64,000 nucleotides of DNA from Pseudomonas_T sp032052615. GTDB lineage: Bacteria > Pseudomonadota > Gammaproteobacteria > Pseudomonadales > Pseudomonadaceae. The DNA is taken from positions 1 through 64,000 of the forward strand of contig DAMBWF010000002.1 in the NCBI GenBank assembly GCA_032052615.1, written 5' to 3'. Under the pieces are notes generated by a model. That model did not search any database and had not been told where the DNA came from. It saw nothing but the letters and a program-made list of their open reading frames with translations. This document shows, in pieces, positions 18,084 through 26,329 of this stretch. Each line of letters opens with the position of its first letter. Position 1 is the first letter of the stretch. The translations under genes were made by a program, and so were the position numbers.

Positions 18084-19226
18084 TCAAGGTATGGGCTTGC
18101 CGGTCAACTGCGCGAACAGCGTCAGGCTCTGCCGGGTCAGGCTTTTCCATGTATAGCGTTCCAGCACCAGTTGCCGCAAACGCTCCCCTTGCCGAGGCAG
18201 CGAGGCCGCGTTCGCCAGCAATTCCTCCAGGCCCCGTTCCAGGGACTCGGCGTTCGCCGCCACCACCCGGCCGGCCCCGGCGCGCTCCACCTCGTCGAAG
18301 CCGCACTGGTCGGTGAGCAGCACCGGCGTGCCGACCAGCCCGGCCTCCAGCGCCACCAGCGACATCGCTTCGTGGCGCGAGGGGATCACCAGCAAGTCGG
18401 CGACGGCCAGCAGGTCGTATTTCTCCCGGGCCTCCAGGTGCCCGGTGAACGTCACGCTCTGCTCCAGGCCCAGGCGCGCCACCTGTTCGTGCAGCGCGTC
18501 GCCCTGGCCCGAGTCCGGCCCCGCCATCAGCAGGCGGACCCGGGGATGACGCTTGCGCACCCCGGCGAAGGCATCCAGCAGCAGATCGGGCCCTTTGATA
18601 GGGCTCAATCGGCCGAGGAAAAGCAACACCGTTTCGTCGCCCAGGCCATGGCGCTGGCGCGCCCGCTCGGGTCGCGGCGGCTCGGGCAGTTCATCGTCGA
18701 CGCCGTTGGGCATCACCACGACACGGTCGTCGGCCACGCCGTAGGCCTGGAACTGCTCGCGCTCCTGTTCGGTGACGCTGAAGCAGCGGGTGGCGCGGCG
18801 CACCAGCCGGCGGCCGACCAGGCCGTTGTAGACGCGCTTGATCGCCGCCGAGCGGCCGAAGATCCGCAGCGAGCCGGCGGGACAGTACACGTAGGGCTTG
18901 CCCTGCGCCATGGCCAGCCCCCCGGCCAGGGCGCCGAGCCAGCTCCAGTGGCCGGTGATCTGCACCACATCGGCGCGGCGCACCAGGGCGGCGACCCGCC
19001 AGGGCGCGACCCAGGGAAAGAAGAAGCGCCGGCTCAGGCTCGGCACCAGCAGCGTTTCGATGCCCCGCAATTCGTCGCGGCGGCGCTCGCCGAGGCCGAC
19101 GTCGGTAGCGAACAGCATGCAGTGGGCGCCGGCCCGGCGCAGGGCCCGAGCCGCTTGAAACGTGCGTTCGGCGGTGCCGCCGCCCAGGGATGGGTCGATG
19201 GCGTCGCAGACGAAGAGGATATTCAC
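18084..19226 (-). CDS. family 4 glycosyltransferase
   Basis: 380 aa from a GTG at 19226. GT-B glycosyltransferase with the N-terminal FVCDAIDPSLGGGTAER acceptor-side loop, LLFLGRLSPIKGPDLLLDAF and the E-x7-E type motif in PSRHEAMSLVALEAGLVGTP. It probably adds one sugar of the repeat unit on the cytoplasmic face of the membrane. The start overlaps the stop of the upstream epimerase gene (GTGA). Acceptor and donor are unknown. Confidence 0.85.
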   Translation of the reverse strand: MNILFVCDAIDPSLGGGTAERTFQAARALRRAGAHCMLFATDVGLGERRRDELRGIETLLVPSLSRRFFFPWVAPWRVAALVRRADVVQITGHWSWLGALAGGLAMAQGKPYVYCPAGSLRIFGRSAAIKRVYNGLVGRRLVRRATRCFSVTEQEREQFQAYGVADDRVVVMPNGVDDELPEPPRPERARQRHGLGDETVLLFLGRLSPIKGPDLLLDAFAGVRKRHPRVRLLMAGPDSGQGDALHEQVARLGLEQSVTFTGHLEAREKYDLLAVADLLVIPSRHEAMSLVALEAGLVGTPVLLTDQCGFDEVERAGAGRVVAANAESLERGLEELLANAASLPRQGERLRQLVLERYTWKSLTRQSLTLFAQLTGKPIP

Positions 19227-20179
19227 CGCCGCGCCTCCGTGGCCCGGTACCAGGCGCCGTAGGCCCGGATGGCGGCGGCGAAATCGTGCTGGCCAACGAA
19301 GCCGCGAGCCGCCAGCTTGGCGGCGTCGTAGTGCAGGGACGGGTCGCTCTGGGAACGCCCCAGCAGACGCAACCCCAGGCCCAGCAGGGCCCCCGGCAGA
19401 TGGAGGGTGGCGGGGCGGGCGCCGACGCCCAGGGCCTCGCCCAGCAGGGCATCCACCGCCTGGTACTGATTGGCCGGTATCCGGTCGGCGCTGACGATGA
19501 AGGTCTCGCCGCCCAGGGGCTCGGGGTCGAAGGCGAGGAACAACAGGGCGTCCACCACTTCGTCCACCGACACCAGGTGCAGGCGCCGTCGGCCATGCAG
19601 GAAGCGCAGCAGGCGCCGCCGCCAGGCAGGCGCCGTGGTCAGCGTGGCCGCCAGCTTGCGCAGGTTGAGGGAGCCGGGACCGAATACCGCGGTGGGCCGC
19701 AGCACGGCGTAGTCCAGGCGCCCCGCCAGGGCCTCCCGCAGTCCTTCTTCCGCCGCGAGCTTGCCTCGTTCATAGGCATTGGCGGGCTGGCACGGGGTAC
19801 GCTCGTTGACCCGCCGTTGCGCGACGCGGCCCACCACCGTCGCGGTGCTCACGTGCAGCACGCGCCCGACCCCGGCGTCCAGGCAAGCGCGGCCCAGACC
19901 GAGAGCAAGCCGCCGGTGGCCGTCGACATCGAGGATGTCCGACGGCCAGGCCAGGTTGATCAGCAGGTCGGCGCCGGCGAGGAAATCGCCCAGCGCCTGC
20001 TCGTCGGCCAGATCGCCGCGCACCACTTGGCAGTCGGCGGGAAAGGAATGGTCGGCGTGGCGGGTCAGCACCCGCAGACGGCAACCGCCACGCTCGGCCA
20101 GGCGGTCGAGCAGGTGGGAGCCAATGAACCCGCTGGCACCGGCGATGCTCAGCGTGAGGGGTGACTTCGGGTCATGCAT
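19223..20179 (-). CDS. NAD-dependent epimerase/reductase (extended SDR), WbpV/WbjF-like
   Basis: 318 aa from the ATG at 20179; an ATG nine bases upstream is also possible. GASGFIGSHLLDRLAERGG near residue 13, a dinucleotide-sugar SDR core with YERGKLAAEEGL (YxxxK) and FGPGSLNLRKLAATL. It resembles the nucleotide-sugar epimerase/4-keto-reductases found beside wbpL in Pseudomonas O-antigen clusters, such as those making UDP-FucNAc or UDP-QuiNAc. It is first gene of the minus-strand operon and is divergent from wzz. Confidence 0.75.
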   Translation of the reverse strand: MHDPKSPLTLSIAGASGFIGSHLLDRLAERGGCRLRVLTRHADHSFPADCQVVRGDLADEQALGDFLAGADLLINLAWPSDILDVDGHRRLALGLGRACLDAGVGRVLHVSTATVVGRVAQRRVNERTPCQPANAYERGKLAAEEGLREALAGRLDYAVLRPTAVFGPGSLNLRKLAATLTTAPAWRRRLLRFLHGRRRLHLVSVDEVVDALLFLAFDPEPLGGETFIVSADRIPANQYQAVDALLGEALGVGARPATLHLPGALLGLGLRLLGRSQSDPSLHYDAAKLAARGFVGQHDFAAAIRAYGAWYRATEARR

Positions 20180-20401
20180 CCATTGCATCGGTGAAGGCTT
20201 CAGGGTCGACCGGCGGAGGCTCGGAAGGCCCGCCCCAGAGGGAGCGAGGGCCCGTTCTTTCGTCAAGGAACGAATGATGCAGGAAGAACCGTCGGCGAGC
20301 ACCCGCTTTTCACCGCCACCACGCGCGAGCCGGCGTGGGCCGGGCACCATCGTATGGTGGCAAGCGACAGGCGACATGGTATGTTGCTGCGGTTTTTTTG
20401 C

Positions 20402-20430
20402 CGGCACCGATCATGCCCCCATCGGTGCCG
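20402..20430. repeat. 10-bp perfect inverted repeat in the wzz leader
   Basis: CGGCACCGAT / ATCGGTGCCG with a 9-nt loop, 36 bp before the wzz start in the 286-bp divergent promoter region. No T-tract follows, so it is more likely an operator or mRNA leader hairpin than a terminator. No JUMPstart-like sequence was seen. Confidence 0.5.
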
Positions 20431-20465
20431 AACCTCTTTGCCCCCTCAACAGGCGAGTACAGGAC

Positions 20466-21533
20466 GTGACCACCTTTTCCCCGCAACCAGCCTCCCTCGA
20501 ATCGCCTGAACTGGATCTGTTCGAAGTCATTCGCCGCCTGGCCCGCCAATGGCGTCTCATCGCCCTGGTGACCGGGCTTTGCGTGGCCATCGCCGCCGCT
20601 GTCGCCTACACCACCCGACCGATCTACGAGGCCCGCGCCTCGGTCCTGCCGCCCCTGGCGCCGGACATCAGCGCGTTGAACCTGGGTAGCGCGCGAGCCA
20701 GCCTGACGGTCTGGAACACCGAGAGCGTCTACCAACTGTTCATGCAGGTGCTGCTGGGCACCACGCTGCGCTACCAATTCTTCGAGGACACCTACCTCCC
20801 TCACCTGGACGAGGCCGAGCGCAAACGCCCCCGCGACCTCCTGTGGAGGGATTTCAACCGCCAGTTCACCGTGGAAGCCCCGGACAAGCTCAAGCCCTTC
20901 GTGTTGGAAGTGAGCGCCGAACTGGACGACCCGCAAGCGGCCGCCGACTGGGTGAATGGCTACATCGCCCGCGCCCAGCAGATGACCTTGGCGCGCATCG
21001 ATCGCACCATCCGATCCGACGTGGACCTGCGCCTGACCGATATCCAGCGCACCATCGGGGTGATCGAGGCGACCGCGAAGAAGCGCAAGGAAGACCGCAT
21101 CGCGGTGCTCAAGGAAGCCCTCAGCGTGGCCGAGGCGGTGGGCCTGGAGAATCCCAAGACCAACATTTCCCGCACCGCCGCCGGCGCCGAGCTGGCCAAC
21201 TACCTGGACGGCAACCTCACCTACATGCGCGGCGCCAAGGCGATCCGCAACGAGATCGCGGTGCTGGAGGCCCGCACCTCGGAGGAACCGTTCATCGGCG
21301 AGCTGCGCAACCTCGAGGAACAGGCCGAGTTCCTCAAGGGCATCGCCATCGACATGAAGCGGGTCACACCGGCCTTCGTCGACCAGAGCGCCCGGGTGCC
21401 GGAAACCCCGATCAAGCCGCGCAAGGGCCTGATCATCGGCAGCGGCCTGGTGCTCGGCCTGCTGCTGGGCAGCCTGCTGGCGTTGCTACGCACCGCCTAC
21501 CTCTGGCAGGACCTGCGCGCGAGCCGCGCCTGA
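20466..21533 (+). CDS. wzz: Wzz-family polysaccharide chain-length determinant
   Basis: 355 aa from a GTG at 20466, chosen because it places the first membrane helix at residues about 31-48 as in known Wzz proteins; longer frames run into the divergent gene. The periplasmic middle is helical and coiled (residues about 60-320). The second helix is preceded by the Pro-rich motif ETPIKPRKGLIIGSG. It regulates the modal length of the Wzy-made polymer. It is first of a three-gene + strand group with a glycosyltransferase and a Wzy-like polymerase. Confidence 0.83.
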   Translation: MTTFSPQPASLESPELDLFEVIRRLARQWRLIALVTGLCVAIAAAVAYTTRPIYEARASVLPPLAPDISALNLGSARASLTVWNTESVYQLFMQVLLGTTLRYQFFEDTYLPHLDEAERKRPRDLLWRDFNRQFTVEAPDKLKPFVLEVSAELDDPQAAADWVNGYIARAQQMTLARIDRTIRSDVDLRLTDIQRTIGVIEATAKKRKEDRIAVLKEALSVAEAVGLENPKTNISRTAAGAELANYLDGNLTYMRGAKAIRNEIAVLEARTSEEPFIGELRNLEEQAEFLKGIAIDMKRVTPAFVDQSARVPETPIKPRKGLIIGSGLVLGLLLGSLLALLRTAYLWQDLRASRA

Positions 21534-21565
21534 AGCGTCCGGCTCCGTCTCGCGGGGGACACGCC

Positions 21566-22504
21566 ATGCCCACCACCGAAAAACCCCTGGTCAGCCTGGT
21601 CACGCCGACCTACAACCAGGCGCAATACCTGCGGCAGACGCTGCAGAGCGTGCTCGACCAGGATTACCCGAACGTCGAATACATCGTCATCAACGACGGC
21701 TCCACCGACGACACCGAAGCCCTGCTGATGAGCTACGGCGAGGCGATCCGCTGGCGCACCCAGCCCAACCGGGGCCAGTCCGCCACCCTCAACAGCGGCT
21801 GGGACATGGCCCGGGGCAAGTACCTGGGCTACCTGAGCTCCGACGACCTGCTCTACCCCAGCGCCATCAGTCGCCTCGTGGCGCTTCTGGAGGCGCGCCC
21901 CGACTGCGTCTGCGCCTATCCGGACTCGGACCTGATCGACCAGCACGGCATCCTCATCAAGCGCGCCGTCTGCCGGCCCTTCGACCTGGCCGAGCTGGTG
22001 GTGCGCCAGGAATGCTACATCGGCCCGGGCGCGCTGTTCCGCGCCGACGCCTACCGCCGGGTCGGCGGCTGGAAGCCTCACCTGAAGCTGGCCCCGGACC
22101 GGGAGTTCTGGATGCGCCTGGCCCGCGAGGGGAGCATCGCCTACCTGGACGAGCCGCTGGCCGGCTACCGCCTGCACCGGGACTCCATCTCCTACCGCAG
22201 TGTGTCCGAGGAAGTCTCCCGGGAATATGTCGGGGTGCTGGACGACTACTTCGCCCACGACCCGCGGCCGGAGCTGCTGGCGCGGCGCGACGAAGCCTAC
22301 GGATTCGCCCACTTCCTGATGGCGCGCAACGCCCTGCGCGCCGGCGACCTGAGCCGCGGCCTGGCCCTCTATCGCCAGGCGCAACGCCTGCACCCGCCCC
22401 TGGCCCACCCCCGCTATCTGCTGCAGCTCACCCGCAACACCGTGAGCAAGCCCATCCGCGCCGCCCTGGGCGGTCTGAGGAAAATCATCGGCCATGCACG
22501 CTGA
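21566..22504 (+). CDS. family 2 glycosyltransferase
   Basis: 312 aa, GT-A fold. VSLVTPTYNQAQYLRQTL at residues 9-26, DQDYPNVEYIVINDGSTDDT and the metal-binding DDLLY-type region YLSSDDLLYPSAI near residue 97. The ATG at 21566 has GGGGGA upstream. It overlaps the next gene by 11 bp. It is similar in layout to the minus-strand GT2 at 23802-24731 (same PNRGQSATLN/ANRGQAATLN motif), so the two are probably paralogues within the locus. Confidence 0.85.
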   Translation: MPTTEKPLVSLVTPTYNQAQYLRQTLQSVLDQDYPNVEYIVINDGSTDDTEALLMSYGEAIRWRTQPNRGQSATLNSGWDMARGKYLGYLSSDDLLYPSAISRLVALLEARPDCVCAYPDSDLIDQHGILIKRAVCRPFDLAELVVRQECYIGPGALFRADAYRRVGGWKPHLKLAPDREFWMRLAREGSIAYLDEPLAGYRLHRDSISYRSVSEEVSREYVGVLDDYFAHDPRPELLARRDEAYGFAHFLMARNALRAGDLSRGLALYRQAQRLHPPLAHPRYLLQLTRNTVSKPIRAALGGLRKIIGHAR

Positions 22505-23807
22505 CAAGTTCTATGCGTTGAAGTGGCTGTTCCCGCTGCTGTTCTTCCAACTCTATCTGAGCATCAGCGTCGCGCTGTTCTACTGGGGGCCCTGGCCCTG
22601 GCCGGTGGAAGACCCGGAACGCCTGCTGCTGTACCTGCTGGTGGCCCAGTTCAGCATCCTCGCCGGCTACCTGGCCGGCGGCCTGGTCAAGCGCCCGGGC
22701 AACCAGCCCCTCGACGAACGCAAGGCGCGGCGCTTCTTCGACATCTGTCTGGTGATCAGCCTGGCGATGATGGTACCCACTTCCCTGGCCCGCTCCGGCA
22801 ACGCCCTTCCGGACGTGCTCTACGGGCTGCAGAACGCCGGCAAGGCCTACAACGACAATTTCCAGCGGCTGATGGACGGCAATCCCTATGTCGGCGCCGA
22901 GTACGTGCGCATCCTGCTGTCCCTGGTCCTGACCTCGACCTTCCCCCTGCTGATCTACCTGTGGGGCCAGCTAACCTGGCTACGACGCCTTCTGGGCATC
23001 GGCCTGGTGCTGTTCAACATCGCGCTGTACATCGCCATCGGCACCAACAAGGGCATCGCCGATACCTTCATCACCCTGCCCTTCCTGTTACTGGTGGCCA
23101 ACTGGTCCGGCGGTACCCGCTTCCGCCTGCTGCGCATCCGCTACCTGCTGCTGTTCGTCCTGGCCTTCTCGCTGTTCCTGACATTCTTCGCCATGGGGCA
23201 GAAGGAACGGATCGGCAACGTCGGCGAGGCCGGCTACCTGCCCACCGGCGAGACCCTGCTGTTCACCGACCGGCGCGAGGGCGGCTATGCCCAGTGGATG
23301 CCCAAGGGCGCGATGATCGTCTACGAATCCCTGGCCCGCTACCTGGGCCAGGGCTACTACGCGCTGTCCATGAGCTTCGACCTGGAGTCGCCGTCCACCT
23401 ACGGCCTCGGCCATTCCATGTTCCTCTCGCGCAACGCCGACACGCTGCTGGGCACCGACTTCTTCACCGAGAACTCCTTGCCCTCGGTGCTGGAGCGGGA
23501 ACGCAAGTGGAGCATGATGACCCTCTGGCACTCGCTGTATACCTGGCTGGCCTCGGACCTGGGTCATTGGGGGGTGATGGGCGCCATGTTCGCCTTCGCC
23601 TTCCTGCTGTCGGTGAGCTGGCGCCGCGCCCTCGATCGCCAGGGGGTGGTCTGGGTGACCATGCTCTACATGATGATCATCCTGTTCTACTACACCCCGG
23701 CCAACAACCAGCTCTTCCAGGTGGGCGAAACCTCCGCCGCCTTCACCCTCGCGGTGGTGTGGCTGATCTTCGCCGGCGACCGGATGTTCCTACGCCGCCC
23801 GTCATGA
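22494..23807 (+). CDS. Wzy-like O-antigen/exopolysaccharide polymerase
   Basis: 437 aa integral membrane protein with about ten or more hydrophobic segments and one large periplasmic loop around residues 230-350. This topology is typical of Wzy polymerases, which share little sequence. Assignment rests on topology and on position with wzz, glycosyltransferases and a wzx-like gene. It overlaps the glycosyltransferase gene by 11 bp and its end overlaps the convergent gene's end by 6 bp. Confidence 0.68.
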   Translation: MHADKFYALKWLFPLLFFQLYLSISVALFYWGPWPWPVEDPERLLLYLLVAQFSILAGYLAGGLVKRPGNQPLDERKARRFFDICLVISLAMMVPTSLARSGNALPDVLYGLQNAGKAYNDNFQRLMDGNPYVGAEYVRILLSLVLTSTFPLLIYLWGQLTWLRRLLGIGLVLFNIALYIAIGTNKGIADTFITLPFLLLVANWSGGTRFRLLRIRYLLLFVLAFSLFLTFFAMGQKERIGNVGEAGYLPTGETLLFTDRREGGYAQWMPKGAMIVYESLARYLGQGYYALSMSFDLESPSTYGLGHSMFLSRNADTLLGTDFFTENSLPSVLERERKWSMMTLWHSLYTWLASDLGHWGVMGAMFAFAFLLSVSWRRALDRQGVVWVTMLYMMIILFYYTPANNQLFQVGETSAAFTLAVVWLIFAGDRMFLRRPS

Positions 23808-24731
23808 ACGGGACGGGCGGCGCAGCAGGCGTCGCAGGCGGTGCAGCGGGCGGCCCAGCAGACCGTTGAGCAGCAACCGCAGGTTCTGCCGCCGGGTGAA
23901 CCAGGCGGGCCAGGCCCGGGACGCCACCGCCAGGCACCCCAGCGCCCGCCCCCAGCGCCCCGCGCCCAGGTGCAACCGGGCCATCAGGACGTTGCCGTTG
24001 GCCAAGGCCAGGTGGCGCTTGCGCCGGATCGCCTCGGGCACGTCGTCGCGGCGAAAATACTGTTCCAGCACGTAGGCGTATTCGCCGCTGCGGGTTTCGT
24101 CGGAAACGGCGAAGGTCTGGGACTGTTCGTGCACACGGAAACTGGCCAGGGGCTCGGCGCAGTGCACCACCTCGCCGCACAGGCCGACGCGCATGAGGAA
24201 TTCCCAGTCCGGTATCTGCCGCAGACGCGGGTCCCAGCCGCCGATGCGCGGCAGCAACTCGCGACGGAACAACGCCCCCGGGCCCACCGGGCAGGCGCCC
24301 TCCAGCACCACCTCGGCGTAGACGAAGGGCGGCGCGTCCACCCTGCGTAACCGAACGCCCTCGACGTCGAACAGCCAGTAATCGGGATAGACCATGACCC
24401 CCCCGGGGCAAGCCTGCAAGGCCGCCACCAGCCGCCGGATGGCATGGGGCTCCAAGGTGTCGTCGGCGCTGAGGTAGCCCAGCAGTTCGCCGTCGGCCAG
24501 GGACCAGCCGTGATTGAGGGTGGCGGCCTGCCCCCGGTTGGCTTGTCGTAGCAAGCGACAGCGGTCGGCGTAGGCTTCCAGCACCGTCCAGGTGGCGTCG
24601 GTGGAGCCATCGTCGATGGCGATCACGTGCAGGTCCGGATAATCCTGGGCCAGCAGCGAGTCGAGAGTCTCGGCGACGTAGTCGGCGCCGTTGTACACCG
24701 GCACCACGACGGTGACGCGCGGACCGTTCAC
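23802..24731 (-). CDS. family 2 glycosyltransferase
   Basis: 309 aa from a GTG at 24731 that overlaps the stop of the flippase gene (GTGA). VTVVVPVYNGADYVAETL near residue 6, IAIDDGSTDATW and LGYLSADDTLEPHAI (DxD-like). It is closely related in motif content to the + strand GT2 at 21566. It probably adds one residue of the repeat unit. The two genes form a short minus-strand operon facing the wzz operon tail to tail. Confidence 0.83.
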   Translation of the reverse strand: MNGPRVTVVVPVYNGADYVAETLDSLLAQDYPDLHVIAIDDGSTDATWTVLEAYADRCRLLRQANRGQAATLNHGWSLADGELLGYLSADDTLEPHAIRRLVAALQACPGGVMVYPDYWLFDVEGVRLRRVDAPPFVYAEVVLEGACPVGPGALFRRELLPRIGGWDPRLRQIPDWEFLMRVGLCGEVVHCAEPLASFRVHEQSQTFAVSDETRSGEYAYVLEQYFRRDDVPEAIRRKRHLALANGNVLMARLHLGAGRWGRALGCLAVASRAWPAWFTRRQNLRLLLNGLLGRPLHRLRRLLRRPSRS

Positions 24732-26050
24732 AGCAAAGTCCTCAGGGCATGCAACGGACGGCCGAGGAAGGCCGCCGACGCATGGGTCCACAGGCCCAGG
24801 CGCTGGCGCACCCGCCACCACATCGCCAGGCTCTGGGCGGTGAGCCCCAGGGCCGAGGCCCAGGCCACGCCCAAGGCGCCATGGTCGCGCACCCAGTACA
24901 GGCCGAGGCCGATCATCAGCAGCCCCGCCAGCAGGGTGATCCACATCATGTCCTGCTGCCGCCCGGTCATCATCAGGGTGTAGCCCGCCGAGCCGGCGAG
25001 CACATTGGCCAGTTGCCCGGCGGCGAGGATCAGCAGCAGCGGCAGCGCCTCGCCATAGCCGGGGCCGAAGAAGAGCCGTAGCAGCCAGCCGCCGGCGACG
25101 AAGAACGCCGCCACCGCCAGCAGCGCCGGTAGCGCCGCCAGGGCCGCCGAGGCGCGCAGCAGGCGCTGCAGGCCGGGAAAATCGCCGAGGGCGTGGCGCT
25201 CGCTGATCATCGGGACCAGCGCCGCGTTGAGCACCAGCAGCGGCAGGGTCAACAACTGGGTGATGCGCACCGCCGCGCCGTACAGGGCGACCTGGGCGCT
25301 GTCGCCCTGGCCATTGAGAATCCACAGGTCGGCCTGAACCAGCACCACCAGCATCAGGTTGGTGACCCACAGCGGCCAGGCGATGGCGGCCAGGCGGCGC
25401 CCGTCGAGGCGCGGCGCGCCCGGGAGGCGTCGGGCCGCGCGCCCCAGCACGGTGGCGGCCAAGGCCACGCCTGCCAGGGTCGCCGAGGCCACCAGCGCCA
25501 CCGCCAGAGGCAGGTCGAGGGGCGTCGCCAGCCGCCCCAACAGCAGCGCGACGAGGGCCAGCAGGCTGGCGCAGGCGCCGCCGAACAGCGATGCCAGGAC
25601 GATCTTCTGCAAGCCGCGGAACAGCTCGGCGAACAGCGCCTGGCCCGCCAGGGCCACGGTCCAGACCACCAGCAGGGCGGTCAGCGCCGGAGTCGGAGAA
25701 ATACCCGCATAGCGCTGCAACAGCGCCTGGCCGGCGGGCGAGAACAACGCCAGGGCGAACCCCAGGCCGGCCAGGGCAACGCACAGCACGGCGGCGAGCA
25801 TGGTCCCCTTCGCCGCCCCGGAATCCGCCAGGGCCTGGGCTTCGGCGACTAGCCGCACCACGGCGAAATTCATCCCGCAGCAGATCACCACGGAACCAAT
25901 CGAGGACAGGCTGAGGAGGATGAAGTACTGGCCCGTTTCGGCCTGGGTCAGCAACCGCGCCAGCAGGGCGGTGAGCAGCAAGCCCGAGAGCGCCGACAGC
26001 AGGCGGAAGGACAGCGACCAGAGGCTATTCCTGATCAGGCCAGTCTTCAT
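24728..26050 (-). CDS. Wzx-like polysaccharide flippase (MOP superfamily)
   Basis: 440 aa with about 12 membrane segments. The start is the ATG at 26050. The N-terminal SLSFRLLSALSGLLLTALLA and LTQAETGQYFILLSLSS match the polysaccharide-synthesis branch of the MOP exporters. It should move the undecaprenyl-linked repeat unit to the periplasm for Wzy/Wzz polymerisation. It lies 279 bp downstream of glmS on the same strand. Confidence 0.78.
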   Translation of the reverse strand: MKTGLIRNSLWSLSFRLLSALSGLLLTALLARLLTQAETGQYFILLSLSSIGSVVICCGMNFAVVRLVAEAQALADSGAAKGTMLAAVLCVALAGLGFALALFSPAGQALLQRYAGISPTPALTALLVVWTVALAGQALFAELFRGLQKIVLASLFGGACASLLALVALLLGRLATPLDLPLAVALVASATLAGVALAATVLGRAARRLPGAPRLDGRRLAAIAWPLWVTNLMLVVLVQADLWILNGQGDSAQVALYGAAVRITQLLTLPLLVLNAALVPMISERHALGDFPGLQRLLRASAALAALPALLAVAAFFVAGGWLLRLFFGPGYGEALPLLLILAAGQLANVLAGSAGYTLMMTGRQQDMMWITLLAGLLMIGLGLYWVRDHGALGVAWASALGLTAQSLAMWWRVRQRLGLWTHASAAFLGRPLHALRTLL

Positions 26051-26329
26051 GAAGCGGGAGCGGAAGGGATGAGGAGACGCATGGGCATCATGGCTCTTGA
26101 CGGTCCTGGTACGCCTGGGTGAGTCGGAACGTCCCGTTCCACCCGCCGCGGGGAGTCGCGGCCTCGATTGGCGAGGCCGCAGGGTAGCCCAGCCGGGCGC
26201 CGGACGGAATGGGCAACGGGATCGAACGGCGAAACCATTGACCGCAAAAGTCCGGCCCGGTTGCGCGGGCGGCCCTCGAGACCGCCCACGCGTCGCTCCG
26301 CCGGGCTCCCGCCGGCACCCTGGCCGGCC

